From assembly GCA_022885665.1 (NCBI GenBank), contig JAGQDJ010000051.1, forward strand, positions 429,155-493,154: a stretch of 64,000 nt of DNA, read 5' to 3'. Numbering within the stretch: position 1 is the first letter of the stretch; each line of letters opens with the position of its first letter. The notes beneath the pieces are model-generated. The model was given only the letters and a program-made list of their open reading frames with translations. It did no database searches and was not told the origin of the DNA. The translations under genes and the position numbers were made by a program. Origin of the DNA: Triops longicaudatus (lineage: Eukaryota; Arthropoda; Branchiopoda; Notostraca; Triopsidae). Shown piece after piece: positions 11,601-24,924 of this stretch.

Positions 11601-14600
11601 TTAGCTCCTTTCCACAATCACCTCGACATTTAGGATATAACTCTAAGCATTCGAGTAAGCTTTTGTCATTGGAATAGAATTTTTAACTTGTGAGAAATAT
11701 AATTAATCGTCTTGTGCCTTGAAATTTATGTGTGAAGAACCTTTTCTGAAAGCTAAACAGAAAAGTAGAGTCAATCACGATTGCTGTTCGGGGAGTATCG
11801 CAATCTCTGGACATATCTTGGAGGTCACAGTACTGGTAGGAGGAGGCGTGGAAGCGGTTCTACATTCCATTTTTGCCAGAGGGGATTTTGAGCGGAAGAA
11901 AAATCGCTGCTTTTTCCTTCCATTTCTCAGCTTTCCTTTCTTTAATTTCCTCTGAGAACCGAGGAACGATGTTAACGAAAACGTGCAAGATAAGCTCGAA
12001 AAAAAACGAGAAGAGAAAAGGAAAACGTACGAAAAAGTTGTGCTACATTGGCAAATCGCCGTGGAGTTCGTCTGTTTCTATGTGCGAAAACATTCACGGT
12101 TTCCAAGAAACGAACACTTCTGACCTTCTCAGATCATTGCGATGCGACCTTCATTTTTATTTTTATTTTTTATATCTTAATCCAATACATTTACTTGGAA
12201 GACGTTCGAGTTCTATATGCTATTATTTACGCGCAATTGAACTTATTGTCTATATAACAGGCAGAAACGGGATTACATGCCAGTAAGAGAAAAAGCGTGC
12301 CTGAATTATGAACACTGCTGGGGAAATCAGTTTTGCAAGCAACCCTTCCTCTTCGTGTGTGTGACCTAACAGGATTCTAGAACCAATCAATTGTACTAAC
12401 AAGGAGATCACAAAAGCACAGGCGCGTGCAGGTCGTTTCACAAAGAATACGTGTTGTCATTTCATGGCTTTCAAAAAAAGTTTCTTGGGTGTTGTGTCTA
12501 TGTGTGTGCGTTGGAGAGAGAAATACTAGTTTTCTTCCCCTGTCAATACAATGATGGCGAAAAGAAACGAAGTTAACACGAGCATGGCGTATGGTCACAT
12601 AAAACGAACGGCAGATAATCGTAAAAGTCAGTCTGCGTCCCCACCCCTTACCCTTGATATGTTGTACTGTGCTGTATACTGTACATGCAGCTCTTCTCTA
12701 TTACACTCCTTTAGCTCGCTTTCGCCAATTGACTTCCGGCCACGGGATGGCATTTCCATCCCCACTAAACAAGAGTTGATCGTGTGTTTAGCTTTTAACC
12801 AAGAGCTCGTCTGTAAGCATTAGCCAATTTGTTCCAAATTACTTCATATTTCTTATATAAAGAGGAGTTTTTCCTGTATGAGACATGGCTAGCATTAGCT
12901 AGGTGATGCAAATAATTTGAAGTGAGAAGAAATATTTTTTTTTTTTGTCAAGTTAGCTCATGCTTTTCATAAAAAGGAGTTTTACGTGGCACGCAGCTAG
13001 ATGGCATTTCTATATGACGCTTGCGTTCTTTTCTTTATGAAAAAAGTTAGTGGGCAATGAAAATACTGGTAATGATCCTGGTAACGATGTTGAACATTTT
13101 CTAATTCAGGGTCTATGGTGATAAAGGAGAAACAGAACTTGTAGTAGAATTTCGACTTAAATTTGTGACCCTTACAGAAAACTAACCAGTTAATTTGGCG
13201 GTATATCGTTCGCTTACAACCTTTCTTCTGCATGTTACCGTATGGGTAACTGGCGGTTATTGGCTGGTTAATTGAGACAACGGTGTATCGCCAGTTGTAC
13301 TGCCTATCGAAGTAAGCAGGAACCGGGTCAGAAACTCCCAGTTACGGAGAAGCTTATTGAAGATTCACTACCGGTTTTGTCACGGGTTTATTACAGTAAC
13401 AGCCTTTAACTTGGGAGTCCTATCCAATAATACTGGGGTTTCAAAAGTTAGGAAACTGCGTTTATAAAGGTTACCTCAATTACTTGTAAGGTCAAGAATA
13501 ATTAGGCAAAAATCTTATAAGTAAGACAGTTCATGTTTATGTAGGATAAGCAACGTATATTTTATCCCTTATACAACTGACTAAATAAGTGAATATACAA
13601 TGCACAAAACACACTACAACATCAATAATAACAGAACAAGATTATTAGGCTACACGGTTTAATAAACTTTGATTCCTTTGTGCTTTCAGACACTTTTGCT
13701 TGCTGCCCTTCACTTGTCACCTATCACCTTCACGGTTTCATCCTCTTCATAAGCTTTGGCCTATGTTTTCACTTTCCTTGTGATAAGGAGTAGAAAGCAC
13801 TGATTACACTGAGTTCGAGTTCTAAAGTGATTGTTGTAAGCTCTATTTGGAACAGCAACAAATGAAAGAAAAATATCAAGCTGAACAACTCTGTGGAATC
13901 TAAGTGTCAACACAATGCGTTGAGCAAACACAAGGTTAGTAGAGAGAAGGTTGTCTCGTTATCGCCCTCAGCGTTAGAATGTTCTGAGCAGGACGTCACC
14001 GGGAGCAGGCCGAACATGTCCGAGCGTATCCACTGCTCCCAATGATGTTGTTTTGAGCAAACTGCAGTGATGTACCTTAATCAAGCTCTGCCGTTTGACC
14101 TAACCTTGTTTCCATGATCCACACCAGTATCAAGGTTGCAAAAACAAACTCGAAGCAACATTCCTCAAATGTAATTAGTCTCTAATGGAACAAAATCTTG
14201 TTTTTTGGAGTTGATGTTCCACTGCTTATACGGAAAATGCTGCAATGTGCTATGCTTCTCTAAAGAAATGCAATCGTTAATTTACGACTATGACATTTGA
14301 TGGGAACTAAATTATAGTGTGGAATAGTTTCAAGGAATTACACGTTTGCTCTCTTATTAGTAGTATTATTTATGAAATTCTGACTCGCAATGTCTTATAC
14401 GCATTCAAAGCAGGTACAGCTTTACAAGTCTGGACGCGTAATTCTTAAGAAAGTCTATATTTTTTTTCTAAAACGTGAGCCACAAAAACGGCGCCCCTCG
14501 AAGCCACGTGGCCAGCTCGCTTGTCCTCTATAAACCACAGTTGACACCAACACTACTCTATTTCATTGAAATTATCACGAATATCGGAATTTTCCATCCC

Positions 14601-16873
14601 CTTGCAAGTCATTTCTACACTAAATAACCTTATAAACTGTCACTAAAATTTTACCCTCACCTTCGAAATAGCAACACGGGGTCTAACTGCCTGCGTTAAT
14701 GAGGCAACAATAACACCGGAAGCCTAGTAACGAAAATCAGTTTGCGCCTTGCCGTCACAACATTTCCCTCAACGTAAATCATAAAGGTGAAAGTAAACGT
14801 GAATTGACCCCAGTAGGATACCCGTCACACAAGTTAAGTTTACGTAACCTATAACCTTAACCATTCTTAACATATAACAACTTTATAACCCTATAATATT
14901 GCCAAGTATCCATAATATAATATACGCAACAGTTTGCCCATACACTTCCTGCAACCTCGAAAAGGGCTTCCATTTGCTTCTTTATTCTCACAACAATTCC
15001 AACTCTATACAATAGCGCCCACTACCCTGTCAGCCAACCCACGGTGGGGCAAATTGCCACGTCAATTCAGTACTAACTGTACAGTATAGCTTGTCTTCAA
15101 GAATGAAATCTGCAAGTGAACGCCACGCTGCAACAAAATATTCGTTTTCCTTACATCGTCCGCTGAAGCGAATGCGTGTGTGAGACAGTGATACGCCAAA
15201 GCTTAGAACTCGAACGCCCCCCCTCCTTCCTTACTTCAAAGTCTTCTATCAAAGCAGAATTGGCTAGTAAAGGAAATAATTTAGTCCACGGAATTAACTC
15301 TATTGACAGAGTAACGGCCAAAATGTAACAACGCAAGGCGAAAAGGGGTTTTGGGAAGGGGGGTGGAGTGCCTGAAAGAGGAAGGAAGACGGTCTAGGGG
15401 GTTTAGATCTGCAGGGGCAACATAAGACGGGATTTCAACTTCACTTTGCATTTTGCAAATTCGCGGGGGAGTTGAGCAAAGATCCCGCGAAATGTCCTCT
15501 TCTCATGTCGCCCCTCCCGTCCCCTTATTTCCCATTCACCCTATTTCTATCTCGCGTGCGTTGGATGGAAGGGTTTCCCCCTTCCAGTCTCTCTCTCTCT
15601 CTTCCTGATTTTCTTTGTAACCCTCCAACTTTACCCCTTTCGGAAATGAACGCCAAGCTTGTGCTGTCATGGCGACAGGGTAACAGCAGTTTCCGTCTCA
15701 TTCCTCCTGCTCCCTTCTCATGATTTCGCCTTCTCCACGTGTTGGCCACCTTGCCTCCCCTCGCCCGCCTCCACCACGCCACCGATCGATGCAAAATCGC
15801 GTGCAAAAAATGGCATATCCGTGCCAGCAAAACTCGCATGGTTACGCCTGTCCTCGTTTCTGGGTCTAAAGAGAAAAAGAAAATTAAAAAATAAGAAATC
15901 TACCAGGCACAGTTTCTGCACAGCAACAAGGAATCCACCAATTGGTGGCCTTGCGAGGAGCAAAAGTTTCCGGGGGAAACAGAGGAAAAAAACTGCCAAC
16001 AGATAAGACGAGACGAGCTCGCATTATAGGACAACAACAATCCTCCAAGAAAAAGCAAAAAACGAGGAAAAAAATATAGGAAAGTTTTTTCGTCCTAAAA
16101 ACGAATCCAATGTTTAAGATCTTGACGGCAAGATTGTTCTTCCTGTTGCCAAGCGTTAGTTGAAATCCCTTATAAGGCCAGAAAACGTTCCACAGTAACA
16201 GTATGACACGGCCAAAATCATAAATAGCCAACAGGCGGAATTGCTAACTCAAAAGGGGGATTTAGATCAAGAGGAAAGGTAGAAAACCCCTCTTTACTTT
16301 TTAAATAATTGATCAACTCGTTCTGAAGATGGCGGGGTGGTAGGAGGGGGGGGGGGGGAGTTCAAGTGCAAAGATTAAAATTCTATCAGAAGAGAGCACT
16401 GCATTGCTCCTCTGGGCGGATTATTGTCTTTCTACTCTCGGTGAAGTAGCTGAGCCCCGGCGTTCATAAATACTTTAAATTACTTCGTTCAGTAGGAAAG
16501 AAGCGGTACAGGGGATTTCGCTAACCCCTATTTGACGTGGACAAGGGTTGCTATAGGGGGAGAATGTCATGTTCTAACTCAGAAAAGGCAGACACGACTA
16601 TAATCTTATAGTACAAATGTATTGTATACTCTAACGAGATTGCCTAGAATTGTTTTTCTTTCAACCCCCCAAAAAAGGGGGTTAAAAAGGCACTCAATTT
16701 TTTTTTGGACGGATTACAGAGGTCGCGACTGGCGTTCCTTGTACATATACAAAAACATTAAGCAGATCTACATAAAATGGCATTTTATGTTGGACAGTTG
16801 CACATTGCAGCTAGGAATGTTCGCGAATGAGGGTGAACCAAGGGGTAAAAATGGATAAGGGTGGGGGGTGGAA
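5696..16873. other. Long intergenic region, no supported gene
   Basis: Eleven kilobases of AT-rich sequence with only short overlapping frames on both strands. Local features are a CT microsatellite near 15588-15604, a G-tract near 16347-16360 and a moderately GC-rich patch at 15460-16000. In that patch frames stay open on both strands, which reflects composition rather than coding. No splice-linked exons or recognisable domains were found. Confidence 0.6.
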
Positions 16874-17551
16874 TTAGAGGGTGAGTTTCGGGAGGGTGAA
16901 GGCAAGGAATGATGTCACGCTTAACGCTAGCAAAGACGCATGCACGATTTTGTTTCCAGCATTGCAACCATCTTGGGAGCAATAACATTCTTCCCAATAA
17001 ACTCCATTTTCTTTGACGCCCCAATTGCACACGCCCGTGACACCAGTATCAGCCACGGAGGCACAACGTCTGATTACTTGACGCCATCGTCCATCCCCTT
17101 TGAACGAAAAGAGAGAAATTAAGTTTCTATTAATCGGTATTTAATTCTGTAGATAAAGTGAAGCATAAAAACTATAAGGAGAGTTTGATCGTACAAACAA
17201 ATCCACGGGGTCCTTGCTGGGTGATTTTAACGCAGAAAGTGCCTGGAGTGACAGATTCGTCGCTGTTGCAGTCGACAGGAACATGTTGAGATTTGTCAAA
17301 CGCGTAATAAGCGCCGCAATTATCTTCACCCTTGGGATCTTGACTTGATGAGCATTGATAGCAATTAATGGTCATACCTAGTAATGCAAAAATGATTACG
17401 CAAAAATAACGGCGTAAAATTTCATTATTGCAAACTTTTATAATATGAATGAAAAGTTGACAAAAAGGGGGAAAATCAACAGTTACTTACCATCTTTAGG
17501 GAGGACACAACACAAAGTGAACAAGAATAACCAACTGTTACGATTCAGCAT
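16874..17551 (-). CDS. Ly6/uPAR-domain (quiver-like) protein, copy A
   Basis: Three exons: 17551-17491, 17377-17195 and 17097-16874, joined in phase 1 at both introns, giving 155 residues. Exon 1 encodes a hydrophobic signal peptide starting MLNRNSWLFLF. The mature part has ten cysteines in the three-finger pattern: an N-terminal CYQC, a middle RRCA block (DGRWRQVIRRCA), and a terminal CYCSQDGCN ending in the family's CN pair. The tail SLLALSVTSFLAFTLPKLTL is hydrophobic, as expected for a GPI-anchor signal. The family acts at the cell surface; the fly members quiver/sleepless and relatives modulate ion channels, receptors or septate junctions. Which role applies here cannot be told. A paralogue lies 1.1 kb upstream on the same strand with identical length and intron phases. 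Confidence 0.88.
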
Positions 17552-18619
17552 TTTTAAATCAGCAAATTAGAAAAACTGAATTAAATGGGGTAAAAAATGT
17601 TACAAACAAAGCTCCAGTTGAGACAACGGCCCCCGCCCCACGTTTGAGAATGTCAATGTAGCTCTAAGCGGCTACTCACGCCACCTATTGAGCAATAAAA
17701 TAGTGAAGGAATATAGAATCTAAGGATGTATTTACCGGATCACAGTATAAATACGGTAGAAATGAGACGCACGTGGCATCCATCAAGCTCAGTATCGTAG
17801 TAGTCGGCATTTAGGATTAATTCTGTTAGGTGCCGGAAAAATTAATGGTCCAATTTGCGAACCAGTAATGCGATGTTTAATTTCATGAAGGAATGCGGTC
17901 GACGTTCGAAACGATTTGCTTACCCAACTAATGAGCTTAACGACAACTGAATTTGGTAGCAATGAAACCCATGAAAGCTAAAAGAATAGATTGTTGATGT
18001 CTGTGCGAGGGCAAATAATGAGCAAGGACACAATGTACTAGAATTTGTTCTAGCTGACAATGAATTTTACCACTCTAACTCAGACCCATAGTTCGAAAAT
18101 TCTCCCATTATCAAGATTGAATCAAGTTTAATTTATTTTACGATGGCTCTCAAACAGTTAACTGAGTAAAAGAATTAAATTTAGAGGTAACGTCGCTTCG
18201 AGTCTTACTTACTATAGGTCAGTGATTTGATTTCACCATATTTCGCACAGTAAGAAACAACAAGCAATTTAATTACCCCAAACTATAAATGAACACGCAA
18301 AAGTGATACGTCCAAAAGGATTTTCTATTAAACGAGGCACGGTAAAGACGTACCATTGGGAGATTCCCCTATTTACAATAAAAACAGGAAGTCTTTAAGA
18401 AAATTACACCATTCTACTCAAACGTCTCAATAAAAGGCATTATCAATTGGAATGCAAATGGACGGACTGTGATTCAGAAACACTGGTGGCACTTATACAA
18501 AAGTGAGATTCAGCACACAAAATAGGGATTACAAGAAAAAAAAATTCGGAAATATTCATTCTTGGACGGGATTCAGACCGCATAAGGCTAATAATACACT
18601 ATTAAGTCTTGGTGCGAAT
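17552..18619. other. Spacer between the two Ly6 genes
   Basis: About 1.07 kb without a reading frame I can support. It should hold the promoter of copy A and the 3' end of copy B. I saw no clear TATA box close to 17551. Confidence 0.6.
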
Positions 18620-19227
18620 TTAACAGAATCTTCTATGGAATAACAGAAGACCAGTAGAAAACGAGCTTAAAGCAAGTAAAGTCCATGACATCGATGAAGT
18701 TGTTGCTCCGTTACAACCATCTTTGCTGTTGCAAGTGCAAGATTCGACGTGAATATTAAACGTTCCTGAACGTTGGATACAGTAACGTTCATCGTTCCCG
18801 ACACCCGGTTCACCTAACCGTGCGCAAGATCGAATATACCTCCATTCTCCATTAACTGCAAATAAAAACAAGACACATTCATAACAACTCTTAACAGTAT
18901 TTTTATAACTAAATTCCATTAAAAAATCACTACAAACCTTTTTGTCTGACTTTACGGCACATTGTTGCCTTAACTCCTGGTAAATGTGCTAACTCTGGTT
19001 GCTTGGAGCAATCAAAGAAAGGAGTGGAAGTGTTATCAAAAGGGTCAGCGCATTTAGGGTCTTCTAACGAGCGGCAAATCCAACATTTAATGCCCGTACC
19101 TGCAGAAGCATTACTGCAATTAAATACCATATTTAATTTATAACCTAAAATGCTCACCTTCTTTGACAGCGAAGAAGTACAAAATGGCTACGAAGAGAAA
19201 TATACCAACACTTTTTGAAATAGCCAT
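18620..19227 (-). CDS. Ly6/uPAR-domain (quiver-like) protein, copy B
   Basis: Exons 19227-19158, 19099-18938 and 18855-18620 join in phases 1 and 1 to give 155 residues, the same length and intron layout as copy A. The signal peptide begins MAISKSVGIFLFVAILYFFA. The domain has ten cysteines (CWIC at the start, MCRKVRQK, WRYIRSCA, then CTCNSKDGCN). The C-terminal stretch WTLLALSSFSTGLLLFHRRF is typical of a GPI-anchor signal. Sequence identity to copy A is low outside the cysteines and the WR-x-x-IR-x-CA block, so the duplication is old. The start faces a broken epoxide hydrolase 260 bp away on the other strand. Its exact ligand or partner cannot be inferred. Confidence 0.88.
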
Positions 19228-19487
19228 TTTCGCGTCTTTTTTGTTAGTGGTACCGCGTGAAACGCCCAATACCACACCTGCAAATGACTCGAGCGCCTCT
19301 TGCGGGCCGCCACCTGTTGCGCCTAAGCTAGAGCGCGAATCTCAAACTTGGCTTCGTGACTCCCCCGGGGTATTATGATAATGAATGCACCGATATTTCA
19401 CCCTTTAACTTTTCACTCCCGCTTATCACTCGCGTGTGCTGTATTCCCATCTAGCTTCTTTTGCCGACTGGTAGGTCGATAAGGAAA

Positions 19488-21125
19488 ATGTCTACGCGAC
19501 AACTAGCCGTTTACTTGGGAATTCGAGTGATGGGCTTTTGGATTGCCACTTTAGCAACTTCCCCAAATGGCTTGTTACTTCCAGAAAAAGGAAATTTTGG
19601 TTCTCTAAACCAACGACAACTCGTCGGTTGCTTTTAAATGATCCCATAATACGGCACACATGTGATCAGCTTGCCGGTAAACAACCATAGCATGAACCAA
19701 AAAGAACAATCGTACTTTCACTCATTCTGGGGGTCGTTCTTATAATCCAACCTCTAATAGACAATCCTTTGAGACCATCAAGCTTCATTATGTTGCCAAG
19801 GGAGATCCCAGTAAGACGTTCATGCTCCTGGTTCATGGCTTTCCTGACTTTTGGTTCAGCTGGAGGAATCGGCGTTCTCAGAACACTTCTAGCAGCTATT
19901 GCCACGCAACTATAATTAATTCCTTCCCTTGTGAACACATTATCCTTTTTCGTACCCTCACTTTGATTAAGGGTGGTAGCAGTGGACATGGTGGCTACGA
20001 CGATTCTGGCAAGCCGAAAGGAGCTCACAATTATGATATGCGTATTTGGTCCCAGACTTAGCGATGTAATCCATCAATAATACTTTTCACTCTTCTGTGA
20101 TTAACGATTATTTTCTCATTTTCCGTAGGGAAAAAGGATTGCGTCTGGATAGCTCACGACTTGGCTTGGTAGCCTGGCTTTTGGCGGTCAAACGCCCCGA
20201 ACTCGTGACGAAGTTCATTTCAATGAACATTCTTCATCCGCTGGCTTTTTCGGAGCTCATTGCTACGTGTCCTGCACAGATATTGCGTTCGGATATGATT
20301 TATAAGTTGTATCAAAGAATAATTGAGTTTAAACTCAAATTAATGAATTTATAATTGAAATTAAAGAAGTCATTACGGAACGAAATATTCAAACGACTAT
20401 TATTCCTGAGCTTATCTGTGAAAGCAACGATCTCGCAATTTTGGATCGAATTGCCGAAGATAGTAAAATTGTATTTCCTGCAAGTATGGAAGTTGAATGC
20501 TATAATTATTATCAAACCAAGTAAGAGAAGAACGTTGTAATGTATTCGACTAAAAATAATAAAGGTCTTTAAGCACGAAGTAAAAAGTATAGCAGAAGCT
20601 ACATTCTACTGAAGTAATCCTTCAGGTTCATTTTATCTTTATGTCTTACATTTTCTTTATTTGATCACGTTTTTGTATTTTTAAAATTTTTGCATGGTAT
20701 ATTTTTCGTGTATTTTTCACGTAATTATAATTTATATATAATTTATATTATAATTTAGTCCTCAAATATTTGTTCGAACACTTTCATATGTTTATGACAC
20801 ATTGCTCATTTATTTTTGTACGTGTTTTCATTTACTTCATTCGAATTCTTTGTGTATGCTTCAAAGGAGCTTGGAATGGTATTCTGGACTAGTATCGACG
20901 CATGTTTTACCCAGGGTCGCTGATGTGGGAAAGCGACGAGCAGTTGCGTGTGAAAGTCCCGACTTTGCTAATTTTTTGGAATGTTGACAAGGCGCTGGAT
21001 TATCGTATGGCCGAGAAGAGTATGTAGACAATTTTCAAGTTGAGTTTCTCTATACGATGCATTTCGTGCACGCCGAAAGCCTAAGGAAGTTAACCAAGTA
21101 ATGGCGGAATTCCTTGGGATTCCTA
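19488..21125 (+). pseudogene. Epoxide hydrolase (alpha/beta hydrolase) pseudogene
   Basis: The order of blocks matches a microsomal-type/EPHX4-like epoxide hydrolase. An N-terminal membrane segment starts at 19488 (MSTRQLAVYLGIRVMGFW). The oxyanion block LLVHGFPDFWFSWR lies near 19825-19866. VAVDM then GY-DSGKPKGAHNYDMRI follows at 19975-20046, the nucleophile block IAHD near 20146, VKRPELVTKFISMN near 20187-20226, and VPTLLIFWNVDKALD plus HFV-AE near 20960-21080. Frame is lost repeatedly. One base is missing between VAVDM and GY, about one base is lost just after the nucleophile Asp, an in-frame TAG follows FKGAWNGILD, and more shifts occur in the C-terminal block. At least two stops and several indels make a working enzyme very unlikely. 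Functional relatives hydrolyse epoxides such as xenobiotics or juvenile hormone. Confidence 0.9.
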
Positions 21126-23671
21126 CGCTATAATTCCTTTTTTTGGTGATTTCATAGAGCTATTAGAAGTAGCATTGACTATATTAGGCGTCTTGTAGCG
21201 GATATTGTGACAGATAAACCAATATATAAACTAGTCATGAAGACGAACCATGTTAGATGAAAGTGAAACACAATGGGTAGAGGACTAAAAGGCTGGTTAT
21301 TAATATCTGAGACATAGTAAATAGAAATTGGTCTGTCCAACTTTCATGCCAATACTTAGCTTTGTAAACATATGTCCACAATGCATATTTTTTTATTAAC
21401 TTCATAAATATTTACTGACGATGAGAGGGGCTTCTGCAAATGGTAACCAATCGCAATTGGCAAAAATGGTTGCACAGGCAATTTATGATCAGCTGATAGC
21501 AATTTAATGCACATTGATTGGTACAATTAGTTTTTTTCAAACAATAGTTTCATGAACACAAATTATCAATTCCGTGATCACTAGCACATATTATAAGGAT
21601 ATATCGTTATTTCTTCAGTGAAAAATGAAGTTGGTAGCAACGATTTTGGATTTGCTCCCAAAAAAAGCGCCGAACTGTCCGCCAGAAGCATGTTTACTAT
21701 ACAATCAAATTTCCAGCTATCCATTAAAACCATTAAAACCAAACCGCAGCACCATGTCTTAAGGTTAGTTACATCATATTATGATTATTTTCTATTTTTT
21801 TCTTTACTAAAGTGCATACTCACATCAAGTCTTGGAGCATCATATCCAAAGACGCTATGGTATCCTGCATTGCTATCGTCGTTCATTGTGTAAAAAGCTT
21901 CCTTTGTGTAGAAAACAAAATAGGTTTCTTGCCTTTATTTTATGGATTGGATAGCTTATACAAAATTGGTTTAAAGAATAGGTTTTTGTCTTTGCTTTTA
22001 ACGTAGTGCTATGTAGCTTACGGTTTTACTCCAAAACTTGCTAAAAGTAGCATTTTCGACTATCTGTAACAGAACACACGCACTCAGACTTAGACCTTAT
22101 TTTTTATGGTAATCTTTGGATTTCTATTTTTTTATTTTCTTTCGCTAATTGGCAGTACGTTTGAGAGTTTAGTTTTATGCAATCCGCATGTCTTTGTGGT
22201 TCATGGCCTTTTCTTAAGGTTTTCCCTTTTAGATTTGTAAGATTTCTTTTAGATTTTCTTTTTTCGGTTCTATTTTAGGTGTTCTTAGATCCTGAAGGAA
22301 AATCCTGGTAGCAGCTTAACTATTAGAGCAATTGCTGCGCACCCATTCTTCACAAGGTTCTAAAAATTTCTCTACGCAGTAAGAGTTCACTAGAAAAATG
22401 GGCGGTAAAATTTTCAAGGACTTTTCTTGAACGCTACTGTACTCTTGCTACTCCATTCATCTGTGTTTTTTTTTTTTCTCAGATAACATCTGTTATTATG
22501 TTCACGAGCTGGACGTTCACACAATCAAAAAACGCAAAACCTCGGATAGCAACCGTGGGACTTTTTCATTTAAAGGGCTAGGCCACTTTTTTTTTCATTC
22601 GAAAAGGTATTCTCGCAATCGACCAATTATTGGTGATCAAATTATACTCCATACAGACAAAAAAGGGAGGCTACCGTGGTGAGAACGATCAACAGCAAGA
22701 ACTCGTTTTGGGGTGTCGTCACAACCTGTTATACCCAACCAAGCAAAACTTATTAGATTCCTTTTCGTACAAGTTGCATTGACTGCTCTACTTTCAAGAC
22801 GCGCCAAAATAAAGACAAAAAATAAAAAAGGCGACGATTGCCAAGCTTCTTCCATCTTAGCTCCGCATATTTGCATGCAAGTCTCTTTGCTTGACACACA
22901 TTTTACACCTCATCCTTTCAGGAAACTTTAATGCATGCATGGGAAACTTAAAACATAATTTTTTCTTTTTTTTTTAAAGAAAATTAGGAATCACAATTTA
23001 ATAGACCCATAGCAAAAACAGAACAAGCTTGATGCATTGTTACACAGTACATGCATCTTTTCTAAGTTCATTTTACATACATAACGATTTTTTGCCAGAA
23101 TTAGACAATTTTTCATAGCCATCTTCACTGCACATTGAACGTCGGCATATTGTGTGTGATTATTATATTATTGTGTATTCCCCCACTTTCGTGATCATTA
23201 TGAAGAAAATGTCACAAAAGTGAAACAGTCGACAATTAGCGCCAGCAAACTTAACAGTGCAAAGTCTAACGCACAGCTTCTTCAGATTAAATCTATCCCC
23301 TTTAAGCAAATTTCCATTCATTGAACTAGTACCAACGGAGCAGGGACCTAAAAGGACCTGCCCATTTGTGTCAGGTTAGCAAACTAAGAATGACAGTCTC
23401 GTACCGACATGGCTATTGCTTGGAAATCTCTGTCGACCAAAGCATCTATTAATCTCCAAATCACTACTGCACTTCTTTCCTAGGATCATGGTGACCACAC
23501 CCTAAAATCCAAACCCAAGCAATAGCAAATGACCATACATCATCCAATTGCCTTTCTACAATAATAAATGTCCATAATGGTGGTAGATACTTAGTAGCTA
23601 CAGAGACATTCATTGTTGAAAAAAAAAAATAAATAAATGCGCCCTACGCGCACGACGCTGCAGAGGAGGGT
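21126..23671. other. Intergenic, no supported gene
   Basis: AT-rich, with only short frames such as 21618-21893 and 22637-22931 that show no family resemblance or splice-linked partner. An A/T-rich simple stretch precedes the dispersed repeat near 23619-23635. Confidence 0.6.
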
Positions 23672-24705
23672 AGGGACAAAAGTAACGTTACTCGAAAGTA
23701 ACAAATTCCATAACTTTTGAACGACAGGTTTCTTGTGGCTGTAAAAATCACTGTCATGACATCTACCGTTAAGTAGCATTACACAAATTTGCATGTGGAA
23801 GGATTGACAATTAATTGACATATTCAATCATGTCTAGTTTTCCTAGGTTTTTCAAAAGTTGATCCTTTTTCACCCTCTACGCTCCCTATCTAAGACCAAA
23901 AATTTTTACGAAATATTATTTGAGCTCAATGAATGCTGCTGAAATGCAATGAATGCTACATGAAAATCTCAGACACCACAGTACCTTAATTATTTTATAG
24001 GGAGAGCTAAATTTCCCATGACATCCATGGAAAGGGTTGTAACAGCCGATCTCTCGACCACAGCAAACGAGTCGTGAAAAACGGCAACGCTGTAGGACGT
24101 AACTTCCTTTGGAGTTCAGAACTGTCAACTGTGAGGAAATCCATCACGGACAGAAGGAAAACGGTTGCCGTAACTTAAATGCACGGAGCAGCAACAAATG
24201 ATTACGAAGAAAAAACGATAGTCTGTAAAAACTACACAGTTTATCTTTAGGATGTTGTTATGGTAACCATGTGGCGTTTGAAAATGGCGCTTCCACAGCA
24301 CGTTTATTCGTACAACTTTTCTTATAGTATGCTATTTTTTGACGGAGATGAAGCTAAGGCTTCCAATATTGCTTGTAACAGTAACTGCAAACTTTCGTTA
24401 CGATACGTTTAGTGTATCACAAAAAATTTAATTGGTAAGGTTTCTTATGGGAAAACGCACTTTAAACACGATGTTACTTTTGTTTCAGCTGGTTACACAA
24501 TTGTAACAAATGAGAGCCCCTTGCTTTGAAGGCTAGTTTTCCCTTATTTTTTATTTTTAAAAAGCACACCCTAGCTTAAAAATAACACACTGTAGCACAC
24601 CTGTGTCTAGTGGTTGTACATTCAGGTGATAGTAAAGTTCGTGCTACGAGAAAATAGTGACAAAGCGCGAAATGTTACTGTTGTCGCTATCCTTCTCTAC
24701 GGGTA
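23672..24705 (+). repeat. Dispersed ~1-kb repeat, copy 1
   Basis: This stretch aligns, with gaps, to the reverse complement of 45570-46418 inside an intron of the 5'-nucleotidase-like gene. The best block is 24254-24279 against 45989-46014: 26 bases with one mismatch. Other clear shared blocks lie at 23681-23785 (gtaacgttac, taacttttgaacga), 24030-24115 (aacgagtcgtgaaaaa, ggagttcagaact) and 24440-24670 (gggaaaacgc, ttgtaacaaa, gcgcgaaat). Copy 1 has ~170 extra bases around 23800-23960. No shared long reading frame is present, so it looks like a non-autonomous element or a relic of a duplicated intron. Both ends of this copy carry gtaacgtta. Confidence 0.8.
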
Positions 24706-24716
24706 ACGTTATGAGC

Positions 24717-24924
24717 TTAGGACGCCTGGCGCAACTGCCGTGGCGTTAGAATAGAGACCTTAAGCGTAGGTCTAACAACAGCTTTACGCGGTTAGCAAAG
24801 GGCAACAATGAAAGTTCTGCTATGTAAGCTGCTAAGATTATACGGACCTTCAATGCGTTAGGAATGCCATTCACGCAACTACTGTGGCGTTGAAATAGAT
24901 CCATTGGTAGGTGTGTAGTTACAG
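24717..24924 (+). repeat. Two diverged direct repeats
   Basis: A ~65-base block starting at 24717 (ttaggacgcctggcgcaact) recurs in altered form from 24859, a spacing of ~142 bp. The shared cores are gcaact-x-x-x-gtggcgtt and gaatagag/gaaatagat. It lies directly after the dispersed repeat. Confidence 0.4.

Noticed and set aside
15460..16010. Several overlapping frames of 80-115 residues on both strands
   Set aside because: The patch is less AT-rich with CT-rich simple sequence; no motif, no conserved order and no exon partners.
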